A stretch of 53,889 nt of DNA from an uncultured Ruminococcus sp. (GCA_902776185.1 CACYPH010000010.1:1-53889); one strand, 5' to 3'. Shown: positions 1-8,866, counted from the stretch's first letter. Numbers and translations: made by a program. Notes: generated by a model from the letters alone, not told the origin.

Positions 1-208
1 TATCCGGGCTAAAGCCGAAGCATTCCAGTATTTCTTTATTTAACGACTTACCTCCAAAACAAAGGATAGCTTTAACGACTGAAGAAAAATCAACTTTTCG
101 ATGTCTTGTGAAATCTTTATTTGGATTCAAGCAATATTCACCACGGTTAGCAGCAATACTTTCAATACACTTATTCAGTGACTTTTTAAGATTGGACACG
201 TAACTCAT
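1..208 (-). mobile_element. IS4-like transposase, N-terminal fragment (cut by window edge)
   Basis: A reading frame starts at an ATG at 206-208 on the minus strand and runs open off the left edge, giving 69 residues beginning MSYVSNLKKSLNK. An AAGGAG ribosome binding site lies 7 bases upstream. The residues DFTRHRKVDF, then CFGGKSLNKEILECFGF, resemble the N-terminus of IS4-family transposases of Clostridia (FTRxRKL, then GGNSLNKEL). The catalytic DDE domain is outside the window, so whether the gene is intact cannot be judged. It is more A+T-rich than the pullulanase gene beside it, as expected for a mobile gene. Confidence 0.65.
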
Positions 209-254
209 TTGATTTCTCCTTGTAATTAAGATTGGATTTACTCCTAATTACAAG

Positions 255-290
255 GGCTGATTTTGTTCGTTTCGTCGAACAAAATCAGCC
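255..290. repeat. Perfect 15-bp inverted repeat upstream of the transposase
   Basis: GGCTGATTTTGTTCG (255-269) and its exact complement (276-290) are separated by six bases. The hairpin sits just upstream of the transposase start. It could be an element end or a structure that blocks read-through transcription into the transposase. There is no T-run directly after either arm, so a simple terminator is less likely. Confidence 0.6.
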
Positions 291-339
291 GCACATTTTT
301 GCTTATTTGTCAAGCCTTTTTTTGAAAAAATATTCAAAA

Positions 340-375
340 AAATACCCCGTACCCTTATTTGAGTACGAGGTATTT
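340..375 (-). terminator. Rho-independent terminator of the pullulanase gene
   Basis: On the minus strand, AAATACCTCGTAC pairs with GTACGGGGTATTT and is followed by a run of T. It lies about 70 bases after the pullulanase stop codon. Confidence 0.8.
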
Positions 376-447
376 CTTATTGTCGTATTAACTTAATGAT
401 ATTGTGCCGAAGCAGGGCTCTTGAATTATGTTTGATTGGCGATGGGA

Positions 448-3400
448 TCAGCCTTGTTCCCAACCGTTGATGGTATAAGTGCCGCCGTCCTCGATCGAAA
501 GATCTGCGGTCTGGTTCCACTTATTATCCCATGTGTTCTCGGTAGTAGCGCCGTTCATACGGACAAAGATGATGTTGCTGTAGCCGTCGGGAATGTCTAC
601 GGAGTAGAGGTTCTCACCGGCATACTTCATGTTTGCCCATTGATAGCTATCGCCCTCGAAGAAGTATGCGGCAAAGCGAGCGCCGTCGGACTTCCACTCG
701 GTAGACGGTACCATGTACATCTTACCGCCGCCGGGCTGAGGTCCGGGACCGGGGCCGGGATCGTCGGGATTGTAGGTCCACTCGCCATAGAGGTAGTGTC
801 CGCTTTCGTCCATCTCGTCGAGGCAGTAGATCGCGTTTTCAAACAGGTCGCTGACTCTGATGTCGGTGGTCTGACCGGTGTCGTTGCCGTCGTTGAAGAT
901 AACGTTTGCGGTAGAGCTGAGGGTTACCTCATAGATATCCTGACCGTACTCGTTGGAACCGATCGCATAGAGCGGATCGCCCGGCCAGTAGCCTTCACCG
1001 CCGTCTTCCCAGATGTAGGCATAGACGGAATCCCAATACTTATTATTGGTGAAGTAAATGGTGACTTCATCACCGATGGGCGGATCGGTCGGATAATAAG
1101 GCGGATCTGTCGGAGGCACGTACGGAGGATCGGTCGGGTCAGGTGTCGTCGGAGTGACAGGACCGGTCGTCGGATTGACCGGGTCGCTCTGTACGCGGAC
1201 ATTGATCTTATAGGTATCGGGGACCTTGATACCCGCCATGTATCTCTGGATCACGGTTGCATCAAGGATGGTAACCTTGCCGTCCTGATCGACGTCGCCG
1301 ACGATATCATAGAACTCGCTCTTCTTGTTCAGATCGGCAAGCACGCGCTGGATGCGGGTCGCATCAAGTACGGTGACCTTGTCATCGTCATCTGCGTCGC
1401 CCATCAGCTTGCCTGAGCCGGGAGCGGGTGTCGGAGGCTGTGTCGGCGGATCGGTGGGCTTTTCGCCTGCTTCTTCATAGAGGTAAACGACGTTGGTAAC
1501 GCCTGCTTCATAGAAACCGGAAGCGTTCGCCGGAGCGATATACTCGCGGTTCAGCGTTGTCACCGGCGAGGTGGTATACGTCATAGTGGTATTCACGTTG
1601 TCACTCTGCTTGCTGACGTCGGCTGATACCTGCTTACCGGTCTTGAGATCGATATGAGAGGTAACGATCCTATTGCTGAAAGATACGACGCCTGCTTTAA
1701 TCCATGCTTCACCGGATACGACATAGCCGGGCTCGCCTTGATCGGGAAGCTGATCTGAGCCATAGTGGAACATAACATAGCAGGATGATGTAGGTACATC
1801 AATATAAACCCAGCCGGTACCCATCGAGGTATCATTCTTCATACCGGCAGTACCCTTTGTCTGATCCGACCATGCGCCGAGTGCCTCATTTCCGTCATCA
1901 TCATACGCGTAGCAGAGAATTGTCATAGTATTGGCAAACTTTGTTCCGGTTTTGTAGAAGTGGACGCGGGTGGTAGTATTGGTCAGCTTCTTATAATAGA
2001 AGTTGAAGGTTACAGGATGGTCTGCGTCGAAGGTGCCGCGGGTCATCGCCGGATAACGGGTAGTATCCAGCTCGTAGCCCATGACCTTAGTCGCGGGAAC
2101 GGCGTAGGGATCGCCCTGGCGCATACGGAACTTCAGCGGGGTCTTGATGCGCGCACCGCCGGAGGTATTGAGGAAGTTGACGGTCAGGTAACCCGACTTG
2201 GTGTTGCGGGTGTAGTAGAACTTGACGGTCGTGGTAGTGCCTGCGGTAACGGAGCCGTAGGTCGCGTTGCCGGCAGCGGTGGACTCTGCCTTATCAAAGT
2301 TATGGTCAAAGAGCAGGCTCAGATTCTTGGAAGCACGCCATGTCTGACCTTCCTTATATTTCGCGGTTTCTGTCTTGACCTTGGTATAGGAACCGGTCGC
2401 GGAGTCGCGGGTATAATGCTCGGTGATGACGGTAGAGGTGCCGGGGTTCGGCTGCTTATAGTTGCCGAAGGAAGCGGAGTCTACCAGTACAACGCCGGAG
2501 TAAGCGGGAACGCTGTAGGAACCGGAAGCAGTAGCAAGCGCAGTGGTGCCGGACTTGGTACCGTTCGCAACGACAGTCCAGCTGCCGGAGCAGGTGATCG
2601 ATTTCGCGGCTGAGGTATTGTTCAGCGCGACGATGATCTTGCTCCACTGACCGGAGGCGCTGTTGCTGATCTGCCATGCAGTACAGCCGTTGACAGTCGT
2701 GGTCGCAACCGAGGTATTGTTTGTGAACGCATTAAACGCCTTACGGATCGCGATCAGACCGGCATAGTAATTGGCGACCTCTGAATAGGTAGAGGCACGG
2801 TTCCAGTCGATGGCATTCAACTGATCAGCAGAACGGTAGGAGTTCTTGTCGCCGTACTTGGTGCGGCAGAACTCGGTACCCGCTACGGTGAACGGAATAC
2901 CCTGAGAGGTCAACGCCGAGGTCAGCGCCAGCTTCATCTGCGAGAGCACCTTGGCGCCAGGGTTATTGACAGCGTTCTTGTTGACCGTATACAGATCTCT
3001 GGTGCCCGCCTTACCGTCTTCACCAACGCTGAATCCGGAGGTACCGTTTGAGGCGAGAATCTTATCGAAAAGTGTCAGGTTATCGTGGTTATCCGTATAG
3101 TTGATAAACTGATTGACCTTTGCGCCGGGGAAGTAGGTTGCCTGACCGGCGCCTGCCTTTTTAATCTCTGAATCGGATTGACCCTGCAGGAAGCCTGCGC
3201 CGTCGGTGTTATTCTTCTCGTGATTACCCTTGAGGGCATCGGAATAGGTCTGGTTGAACGCACCGACGCGAGTCAGCTGAGAAAGCGATCCCGGAGAAAC
3301 GCCGTTAGAGATACCGTTATCGGAGCCGCCCGCCCAAGGTTCGCCGTACATCAGGACGCGCTGGTCGATTTGATCGAGAGCAGAGCGCCATTTCTTGACA

Positions 3401-4542
3401 TTAGGTACATCGTGGCAGCCCATCAGGTCGAAGCGGAAGCCGTCGATGTGGTATTCATTGACCCAGTAGCAGAGTGAATCAGATATATATTTGGAGGTCA
3501 TCGCCTTCTCGGAGGACAGAACGCTGCCGAGACCCGAACCGTTGTAATAGCTGTTTGCACCGCTCTTACGGTAGTAATAGTTCGGAGTTGTCAGGTTAAG
3601 GCAGGAGCCGTCGCGAACAAAGGTATGGTTGTAAACGACGTCCATGACGACAGCGATACCGCGGTCATGCAGCGCCTGAACCAGCATCTTGAACTCTGTG
3701 ATACGGGTGTTGCCGTTATAAGGATCAGAGGAGTAGGAGCCTTCGGGAACGTTATAGTTCTTGGGATCGTAACCCCAGTTGCGGCGGACAGCATCGTCGG
3801 TCTCGTCGATGGATGCAAAGTCCTCGATCGGCATGAGCTGTACACAGTTGACGTTATGCTCAACAAGATAGTCTACGCAGGAGGCTACCTTGCCCGCACC
3901 GTTAACAGTCGTGTTGCCCTCAGTAAATGCAAGATACTTACCCTTGTTTGCGTCGCTGACGCCGGAGGAAACATCGATTGAGAAATCACGAACATGGATT
4001 TCCCAGACGACAGCTTCGCCGGGGTTGTCAAAGAACACGTGCTTATCGTTATTCCAACCCTCGGGATCGGTGGAATCGAGGTCACAGATCATGGAACGGT
4101 TGCCGTTTGCGCCCGCAGCCTTGGCATAGGGGTCCTGTGTCTCGTTGAGAACGCCGCTGCGGTTGACGATGTAGGTGTAATACTCGTTCTTGTGGTCGCC
4201 GGACAGTGTCAGCGTCCAGTTACCGGTGGAGCTGTTGTAGTTCATCTTGGTAGTGCCTAATACAGCCGCGCCCGACTCGGCGTCGGTACCGGTAGTATAG
4301 CGCTTGACCTCAACAGAGGTCGCCTCGGGAGCCCATACCTTGAAGGTAGTGGACGCCTTAGTGTAGGTGCAGCCGTAGCCGTTCTCTGCGGCAGCCTTGG
4401 TTGCATAATTCTCATAGGTCGTCTGATTGTAATACGCGCCGGTCTCCGCCAAATCAGCATCGTATGCCTGAGCGACGATACTGACGGTGGAAATCAGCAG
4501 CATGACAGTCAGCAGAACTGAGATGATCCTGCGTGATTTCAT
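448..4542 (-). CDS. Secreted type I pullulanase (GH13) with internal dockerin and starch-binding modules
   Basis: 1364 residues. It should cleave alpha-1,6 branch points of pullulan and amylopectin outside the cell. Order: signal peptide (1-26, cleavage after AQA), CBM48-like N-terminal region (about 55-150), and a GH13 barrel with the pullulanase motif NWGYDP (255-260), DVVYNH (301-306), nucleophile D372 in GFRFDLMG, acid/base E401 in YGEPW and D487 in TDNHDN. Then come a MucBP-like repeat region (about 705-850), an unassigned beta-rich region, and a type I dockerin (about 1046-1105) with two calcium-loop repeats (GDADDDDKVTVLDAT and GDVDQDGKVTILDAT). A Pro/Thr linker, a CBM26-like module (about 1158-1256), a Gly/Pro linker and a last aromatic-rich carbohydrate-binding-like module (about 1275-1364) follow. 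The dockerin implies attachment to a cohesin scaffold, as in the Ruminococcus bromii amylosome. It is internal rather than terminal. No scaffoldin is in the window. The start follows an AAGGAG site. Confidence 0.93.
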   Translation of the reverse strand: MKSRRIISVLLTVMLLISTVSIVAQAYDADLAETGAYYNQTTYENYATKAAAENGYGCTYTKASTTFKVWAPEATSVEVKRYTTGTDAESGAAVLGTTKMNYNSSTGNWTLTLSGDHKNEYYTYIVNRSGVLNETQDPYAKAAGANGNRSMICDLDSTDPEGWNNDKHVFFDNPGEAVVWEIHVRDFSIDVSSGVSDANKGKYLAFTEGNTTVNGAGKVASCVDYLVEHNVNCVQLMPIEDFASIDETDDAVRRNWGYDPKNYNVPEGSYSSDPYNGNTRITEFKMLVQALHDRGIAVVMDVVYNHTFVRDGSCLNLTTPNYYYRKSGANSYYNGSGLGSVLSSEKAMTSKYISDSLCYWVNEYHIDGFRFDLMGCHDVPNVKKWRSALDQIDQRVLMYGEPWAGGSDNGISNGVSPGSLSQLTRVGAFNQTYSDALKGNHEKNNTDGAGFLQGQSDSEIKKAGAGQATYFPGAKVNQFINYTDNHDNLTLFDKILASNGTSGFSVGEDGKAGTRDLYTVNKNAVNNPGAKVLSQMKLALTSALTSQGIPFTVAGTEFCRTKYGDKNSYRSADQLNAIDWNRASTYSEVANYYAGLIAIRKAFNAFTNNTSVATTTVNGCTAWQISNSASGQWSKIIVALNNTSAAKSITCSGSWTVVANGTKSGTTALATASGSYSVPAYSGVVLVDSASFGNYKQPNPGTSTVITEHYTRDSATGSYTKVKTETAKYKEGQTWRASKNLSLLFDHNFDKAESTAAGNATYGSVTAGTTTTVKFYYTRNTKSGYLTVNFLNTSGGARIKTPLKFRMRQGDPYAVPATKVMGYELDTTRYPAMTRGTFDADHPVTFNFYYKKLTNTTTRVHFYKTGTKFANTMTILCYAYDDDGNEALGAWSDQTKGTAGMKNDTSMGTGWVYIDVPTSSCYVMFHYGSDQLPDQGEPGYVVSGEAWIKAGVVSFSNRIVTSHIDLKTGKQVSADVSKQSDNVNTTMTYTTSPVTTLNREYIAPANASGFYEAGVTNVVYLYEEAGEKPTDPPTQPPTPAPGSGKLMGDADDDDKVTVLDATRIQRVLADLNKKSEFYDIVGDVDQDGKVTILDATVIQRYMAGIKVPDTYKINVRVQSDPVNPTTGPVTPTTPDPTDPPYVPPTDPPYYPTDPPIGDEVTIYFTNNKYWDSVYAYIWEDGGEGYWPGDPLYAIGSNEYGQDIYEVTLSSTANVIFNDGNDTGQTTDIRVSDLFENAIYCLDEMDESGHYLYGEWTYNPDDPGPGPGPQPGGGKMYMVPSTEWKSDGARFAAYFFEGDSYQWANMKYAGENLYSVDIPDGYSNIIFVRMNGATTENTWDNKWNQTADLSIEDGGTYTINGWEQG

Positions 4543-4595
4543 AAAATCCTCTCCTTAATGAATAGAGTTAAAATAACCGAATTCCAGTTATATTC

Positions 4596-4624
4596 ATTAT
4601 AGCATATTGGAGAAAAAGAATAAA
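4596..4624 (-). promoter_or_regulatory. Putative promoter of the pullulanase gene
   Basis: The minus strand has a perfect -10 TATAAT (4596-4601) with a weak -35 (TTTATT, 4619-4624) at 17-bp spacing. The predicted 5' leader is about 45 bases. The weak -35 would fit a regulated promoter, but no operator is obvious. Confidence 0.5.
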
Positions 4625-4734
4625 TGAAAAACTGCCGATTTTCCGACAGATTATTGCACAATCTTTTTTTGCTCAATTTGGTCAATTCCAACAAAGCAAG
4701 GGAAATATTTCACAAAATTGCCGACAAAATGAAA

Positions 4735-4756
4735 CGGCCGCGTCAGTACGCAGCCG
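4735..4756 (-). terminator. Terminator after the ABC/ASKHA operon
   Basis: CGGCTGCGT pairs with ACGCGGCCG (one mismatch) on the minus strand and is followed by TTTCATTTT. It lies 25 bases after the stop codon of the kinase-fold gene and separates that operon from the pullulanase promoter. Confidence 0.6.
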
Positions 4757-4780
4757 CTTACCGGATCGTAGTCCGTTCGT

Positions 4781-5872
4781 TTATAGAATAATCTCGGGGA
4801 ATCCGACGCCGAAGCCCGTTCCGAGCGTAATACAGACAGAATCCGGCACATCGGAGAAATACAGCGCAGTCGCCGTCGCGTCGTGCACCAGACGCACCTC
4901 GATATTGCGCCTTAACTCTCCCGAGAGCTGTTCATTCAGCAGGTCGGCATAGTTCTCTCCCATCAGGCTGAGCTTTGCATAGCCGCCGCGGATCGGGTTA
5001 AGAATGCCGGAATGGGTGTAATTCGCAATGCTGATAAGAATCTGATCGCTCAGCTGTGCTGACTGGGACGCCTCTTTATAGGTGCTGGACACGATGTTGA
5101 GGATGTAGTTATGCAGGTCGTAGGCAAAGGCAAGCTTGTCGCCCTCGTCCTCAAAATCGATTTTCATATAGCGTGACGGCAAGCTGTCAAGCGTATTGAT
5201 CGCGCTGATGATCCCGCCGGATTTTTTCAGAACGGCACGTTTGAAATAGGTCTGCCCCATATCGAAAATCAGCGATGTGGTATCGTCCTCCATCATTCGC
5301 TGACCCAGTCCCATCACGCCGAGGTAAGCGCCGTTTTCGAACAAAACGATATTGTACGGCTTGACGCCGGCGTGATCAAAGACGTTCTGCACCTGCTCCT
5401 TGAAACGTCTTCCGAGCCGCGAGCTGGCAAGTCCGCCGAGCAGGATCACGGTGTCGAGGTTTTTCCAACAATCCCAGCAGGCATCGTCCCAATCACTGCG
5501 CGCAGCGCGATTCTCAGGAAGTCCGGTTTTCAGCGTCAGCAGCAGCAGTCCCAAGCGGTTGCCGAATTTTTGCGTGACGCGCTCCGCCATCTGGCGATAG
5601 CGGACATCCTCGGATTTGAGCGCCTTGTCAAGCTCTTTCGGCAGCAGAAAATCCGGCAAATGTGAGTAATCCACTCCGTAATAGCGCGATACGCGGCGCA
5701 TCTCAGCGACGATAGATTCCGGCGAGAACAGGTCTTTGAAGCGCTTGCCATCAAGCCCTTCCTCGATTCCGTCGGTCGGACATTTCGCCATCACTGCTCG
5801 GTTGAGCGATACGCGCGGCGTCAGATATTCGGTTTTGTCGGTTTCGGATACATACAAAAACGGATTGGACAT
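4781..5872 (-). CDS. Sugar-kinase-fold (ASKHA) protein with circularly permuted motif order
   Basis: 363 residues, function unknown. Three actin/hexokinase-superfamily signatures can be seen. An adenosine-type motif, LLGGLAS, is at 144-150, with ENGAYLGVMGLG at 179-190 resembling the segment that ends ROK kinases. A phosphate-1 type motif, FDMGQTYFK, is at 203-211. HDATATAL (330-337) and the phosphate-2 motif LGTGFGVGF (350-358) are at the very C-terminus. Normal family order is phosphate-1, phosphate-2, adenosine, so the chain looks rotated, with new termini between phosphate-2 and adenosine. The gene starts 15 bp after the second permease and is the last gene of the ABC operon. It may be a carbohydrate kinase or a regulatory ATP-binding protein. 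The fold call is fairly secure; substrate and activity are open. Confidence 0.6.
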   Translation of the reverse strand: MSNPFLYVSETDKTEYLTPRVSLNRAVMAKCPTDGIEEGLDGKRFKDLFSPESIVAEMRRVSRYYGVDYSHLPDFLLPKELDKALKSEDVRYRQMAERVTQKFGNRLGLLLLTLKTGLPENRAARSDWDDACWDCWKNLDTVILLGGLASSRLGRRFKEQVQNVFDHAGVKPYNIVLFENGAYLGVMGLGQRMMEDDTTSLIFDMGQTYFKRAVLKKSGGIISAINTLDSLPSRYMKIDFEDEGDKLAFAYDLHNYILNIVSSTYKEASQSAQLSDQILISIANYTHSGILNPIRGGYAKLSLMGENYADLLNEQLSGELRRNIEVRLVHDATATALYFSDVPDSVCITLGTGFGVGFPEIIL

Positions 5873-5887
5873 AGGTGATTTACCTCA

Positions 5888-6679
5888 TTATGAACCGGCG
5901 GATTCGTAAGCATTGACGCCTCTGTGCCACACAAAGAGTGCGATCGTCATCAGCACTGTACCGGCGATCACCGTGCCGCCGATGCAAAACAGCGGGTCGC
6001 TGTCGGTCAAAAAATAGCTCGCCGGAAAATACGCGGTGAAAGCAAACGGGATCACATAGGTGATGATCGCCTGTACCGCCTTATTATAAATGGAAACGGG
6101 ATATTTTGAAAAATCGTTGGTCATATACAGCATATGCGTGATATGACCGCTCTGCTTCGTCCAGAACGAGATCGCAGAGGTCATAATCTTCAGCGCTGTA
6201 TAGATCATTGTCGCAAATACCACAACGACCAGCAGCAGCGGGATCGTATACCAGTGGAACGGCAGGCTCAGCCGCGGGATCGCATACCCCAGCAGCAGGA
6301 TACAGGTCAGCATCTCGCCGAATGCATCGACGCAGAAATTCTCGACCAGCACATGATAGAGGCTGTTGATCGGGCGGGTGAGGTATTTATCGAACTCGCC
6401 CTTGCGAATGATGCGGTAGCCGACCATCCAGAGATTATCGAAGAACAGGTGATCGACGGATTTCGGGATCAGCGAAAAGCCGTAGATGAACAGGATCTCC
6501 TCAAAAGACCATCCCTGCAGCTTCGGGATCTGGCTGAAAATGATGCCGATAAACAGGATCTGGATCGCCTGTGCGATCACCAGTCCGATCGCGCCGAGGA
6601 GAAAGTCGACCTTGTACTCCATCAGCCGCTTGAGATACTGAACAACGAAAATGCGGTGGAGACGAAAATAACGTTTCAT
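5888..6679 (-). CDS. ABC-2 type transporter permease
   Basis: 263 residues from the ATG at 6677-6679, chosen because GGGAGG lies about 8 bases upstream; the longer frame to 6718 would overlap the preceding gene and has no good site. About six hydrophobic segments are visible, starting with FLLGAIGLVIAQAIQILFIGIIF. It resembles the DUF990/ABC2_membrane_6 permeases, which occur as two paired permeases with one ATPase. Together with the next gene upstream and the ATPase at 7508-8524 it should form one exporter. The substrate is not evident. The gene follows the other permease by only 4 bp. Confidence 0.8.
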   Translation of the reverse strand: MKRYFRLHRIFVVQYLKRLMEYKVDFLLGAIGLVIAQAIQILFIGIIFSQIPKLQGWSFEEILFIYGFSLIPKSVDHLFFDNLWMVGYRIIRKGEFDKYLTRPINSLYHVLVENFCVDAFGEMLTCILLLGYAIPRLSLPFHWYTIPLLLVVVVFATMIYTALKIMTSAISFWTKQSGHITHMLYMTNDFSKYPVSIYNKAVQAIITYVIPFAFTAYFPASYFLTDSDPLFCIGGTVIAGTVLMTIALFVWHRGVNAYESAGS

Positions 6680-6683
6680 ATCT

Positions 6684-7511
6684 TCAACCTCCCTGTATCG
6701 ACAGATGCTTGACCGCACTGTGCCAGACGAGCTTTGACAGACCCATCATCACCAGCAGCCAGAATACCTGCAGCGCCATATAGCCGAAGATCTCGCCGAT
6801 CGAATACATCCCCATGTAGATCATGACGGGCGTATATGCCAGCGATGCGAACGGCAGAAAATTCAGCACCGTTGCCAGTCCTGCGGGCAGGAATGCAAGC
6901 GGGATCGTACCGCCGGACAGGAATCCGACGACCGTTTCTTTGATCAGCGATGTACCCCACAGATTCTTGAAAAAGAACGCCATGAAGCCGTAAATCACGT
7001 TGAAATAGAACGAGATCATATAGGCGATGACCGTGCTGACGATATAAAAGCCGAAGTACATCAGGTTGAACCTGACCTCGCCTGTGACGGCATAGCGGTA
7101 CACCTCGACCCCCAGTACCATCGGGACAAAGATCAGCGCGATACTGATGATGCGGTTGCCGATCTCCTTGAACAAAAAGCACATCTCAAAGGAACAGGGA
7201 CGGATCATGCGGATCGCGATCGAGCCGTCGATGATCTCCTCTCCCACGGCGAACGCACCGTCGGAATAGGTCATATACCCGGTCAGAAAGACGATAAACA
7301 GGTAAACCGTCATATCCTCCATCGTAAATCCCATGAAGGTGTCGCTGTCGGAGCTGAGGAAAACCGCCTTCCAGACAAAGTACATGATGAACGCCGAGAT
7401 GATCTCGCCGAGGAAAAAGCAGATGAAATTCGCGCGGTAGGCGATCAGCTCCTGCATCCCGGAGCGGGTAAAAGGTGTGTAGGTACGGAAAAAGCGTTTT
7501 ACTCTGCTCAT
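6684..7511 (-). CDS. ABC-2 type transporter permease
   Basis: 275 residues, beginning MSRVKRFFRTYTPFTRSGMQ, with about six membrane spans (for example IISAFIMYFVWKAVF, YLFIVFLTGYMTY and SIALIFVPMVLGV). It is the first of two paired permeases. Its start codon overlaps the stop of the ATPase gene by 4 bp (ATGA), which implies translational coupling and one complex. Cargo is unknown; related three-gene systems are often linked to drug or envelope functions, but nothing here decides it. Confidence 0.82.
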   Translation of the reverse strand: MSRVKRFFRTYTPFTRSGMQELIAYRANFICFFLGEIISAFIMYFVWKAVFLSSDSDTFMGFTMEDMTVYLFIVFLTGYMTYSDGAFAVGEEIIDGSIAIRMIRPCSFEMCFLFKEIGNRIISIALIFVPMVLGVEVYRYAVTGEVRFNLMYFGFYIVSTVIAYMISFYFNVIYGFMAFFFKNLWGTSLIKETVVGFLSGGTIPLAFLPAGLATVLNFLPFASLAYTPVMIYMGMYSIGEIFGYMALQVFWLLVMMGLSKLVWHSAVKHLSIQGG

Positions 7512-8524
7512 ACATCCACCCCTTTGAGATACAGTCGCTTGATGATATCCTCGATGTCAACATCCTTGACCTGCATATCGGTGATATGTACCTTAGAAAG
7601 GGTATAAGCGATAATATCTTCTATATTGACCTTATCGGCGTTAAACTTGATGGTTACTGAGTTTTTGTCACGTTCAACGGTGATATCATCATCGGATAGT
7701 CTGTACTGCATTCTATAATCCAGTTTACCAAAATCTGCGGCATTGACCAACTCAAAAGCAAAGGTGCGGACGTTGCCGAAATTGCGTTTGAGTGCGGCGA
7801 TCTCGCCGTCAAAGACCTTTTTGCCCTTGTCGATCATGACGATTCGGTTGCACAGCAGCTCGATATCGCTCAGATCATGGGTCGTCAGGATGACTGTCGT
7901 CCCCTCTTCCTCGTTGATCTTTTTGATCGCGTTGCGGATATTCTCCTTGACCACGACGTCCAGTCCGATGGTCGGCTCGTCGAGAAACAGTACCTTCGGA
8001 GAGTGCAGCAGCGACGCCGCGATATCGGCGCGCATCCGCTGACCGAGCGACAAGGTGCGCACAGGGCTGGTGATAAAGCTCTCCAGCTCCAGCACTTCGT
8101 TAAGAAATTCCATGCGCTGCTTGTATTTTTCGTCAGGCACGTCGTAGATCTCTTTTAAGACGGAATAGGTTTCTCTTAATGCCAGATCCCACCACAGCTG
8201 CGTCCGCTGACCGAAGACGACGCCGATCTCTTTGACATAGTTCTTGCGGTTCTCCTGAGGGATCTGTCCATTGATGACACATTTTCCGGAGGTGGGCATG
8301 AGGATACCGGTCAACATTTTGATGACCGTGCTCTTGCCTGCACCGTTCGGACCGATAAAGCCGAGGATCTCGCCTTTCGGCACGTTGAACGAAATCCCGT
8401 CAACCGCCTTGACGATCTCCTTGTTCGGCTTGAAAAGCGCTTTGACCGAGCCTTTGAAGCCCGGTTCTTTAATAATTTTCTTAAATTCTTTTCGTAGATT
8501 CTCTACATAGATCATATTTTCCAT
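7508..8524 (-). CDS. ABC transporter ATP-binding protein
   Basis: 338 residues. Walker A is GPNGAGKST (about 59-67), the Q-loop region is VVFGQRTQLWWDLA, the signature is the variant LSLGQRMRAD in place of LSGGQ, Walker B is VLFLDEPTIGLD, and the H-loop is LTTHD. The LSLGQ variant and a C-terminal extension of about 90 residues are usual for the ATPases paired with DUF990-like permeases. It is the first gene of a four-gene minus-strand operon (ATPase, permease, permease, kinase-fold protein) and is preceded by a long leader. Confidence 0.9.
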   Translation of the reverse strand: MENMIYVENLRKEFKKIIKEPGFKGSVKALFKPNKEIVKAVDGISFNVPKGEILGFIGPNGAGKSTVIKMLTGILMPTSGKCVINGQIPQENRKNYVKEIGVVFGQRTQLWWDLALRETYSVLKEIYDVPDEKYKQRMEFLNEVLELESFITSPVRTLSLGQRMRADIAASLLHSPKVLFLDEPTIGLDVVVKENIRNAIKKINEEEGTTVILTTHDLSDIELLCNRIVMIDKGKKVFDGEIAALKRNFGNVRTFAFELVNAADFGKLDYRMQYRLSDDDITVERDKNSVTIKFNADKVNIEDIIAYTLSKVHITDMQVKDVDIEDIIKRLYLKGVDV

Positions 8525-8749
8525 AAATTTTACCTAAACCATAATTACATATTCGTTGCCGCGGTAATAATCAGCGAGCCTGTCTGTGACTGCAAAAACA
8601 TAGCATGCCGCGGTAGATAATGCTATATGCTTTTGTTGTCATTTTCAGGGATTCGCGCCGCTGTCGGCGTCACATCAACGATTGCAAAAGGGGTCACGGG
8701 TCAGCAGTCGCATTCGCTTGGAACTCCCGACAGCGTTTTAGGTTTTCGG
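8525..8749 (-). promoter_or_regulatory. Long structured 5' leader of the ABC operon
   Basis: This gene-free stretch would be the first 225 bases of the ABC operon mRNA. GCTGTCGG and CCGACAGC form a perfect 8-bp closing stem around about 70 bases. Inside it CGAATGC pairs with GCAATCG (one A-A mismatch). Further down, two copies of TACCGCGGCA about 45 bases apart could pair through CCGCGG. GGAGTTCC occurs twice near the 5' end. The layout suggests a cis-regulatory RNA, but the core did not match any riboswitch consensus I could recall. The start of the leader is inferred from the promoter. Confidence 0.4.
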
Positions 8750-8755
8750 AACTCC

Positions 8756-8784
8756 ATCATAGCACAGAATAAGCGGATTTTCAA
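8756..8784 (-). promoter_or_regulatory. Putative sigma-A promoter of the ABC/ASKHA operon
   Basis: The minus strand carries TTGAAA (8779-8784), 17 bp, then TATGAT (8756-8761). Transcription would begin near 8749. Confidence 0.6.
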
Positions 8785-8866
8785 TAACTTTCCCCCGATT
8801 CAGCGCAGAATATTTGATACCATTTTGACGAATTCTGTAATGATGATTACACTTTTGTAGAAATGC

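Noticed and set aside
436-1416. Long plus-strand open frame antisense to the pullulanase gene
   Set aside because: It mirrors the third-codon-position bias of the real gene, has no ribosome binding site or motif, and the minus strand carries an intact catalytic protein with a signal peptide and terminator.
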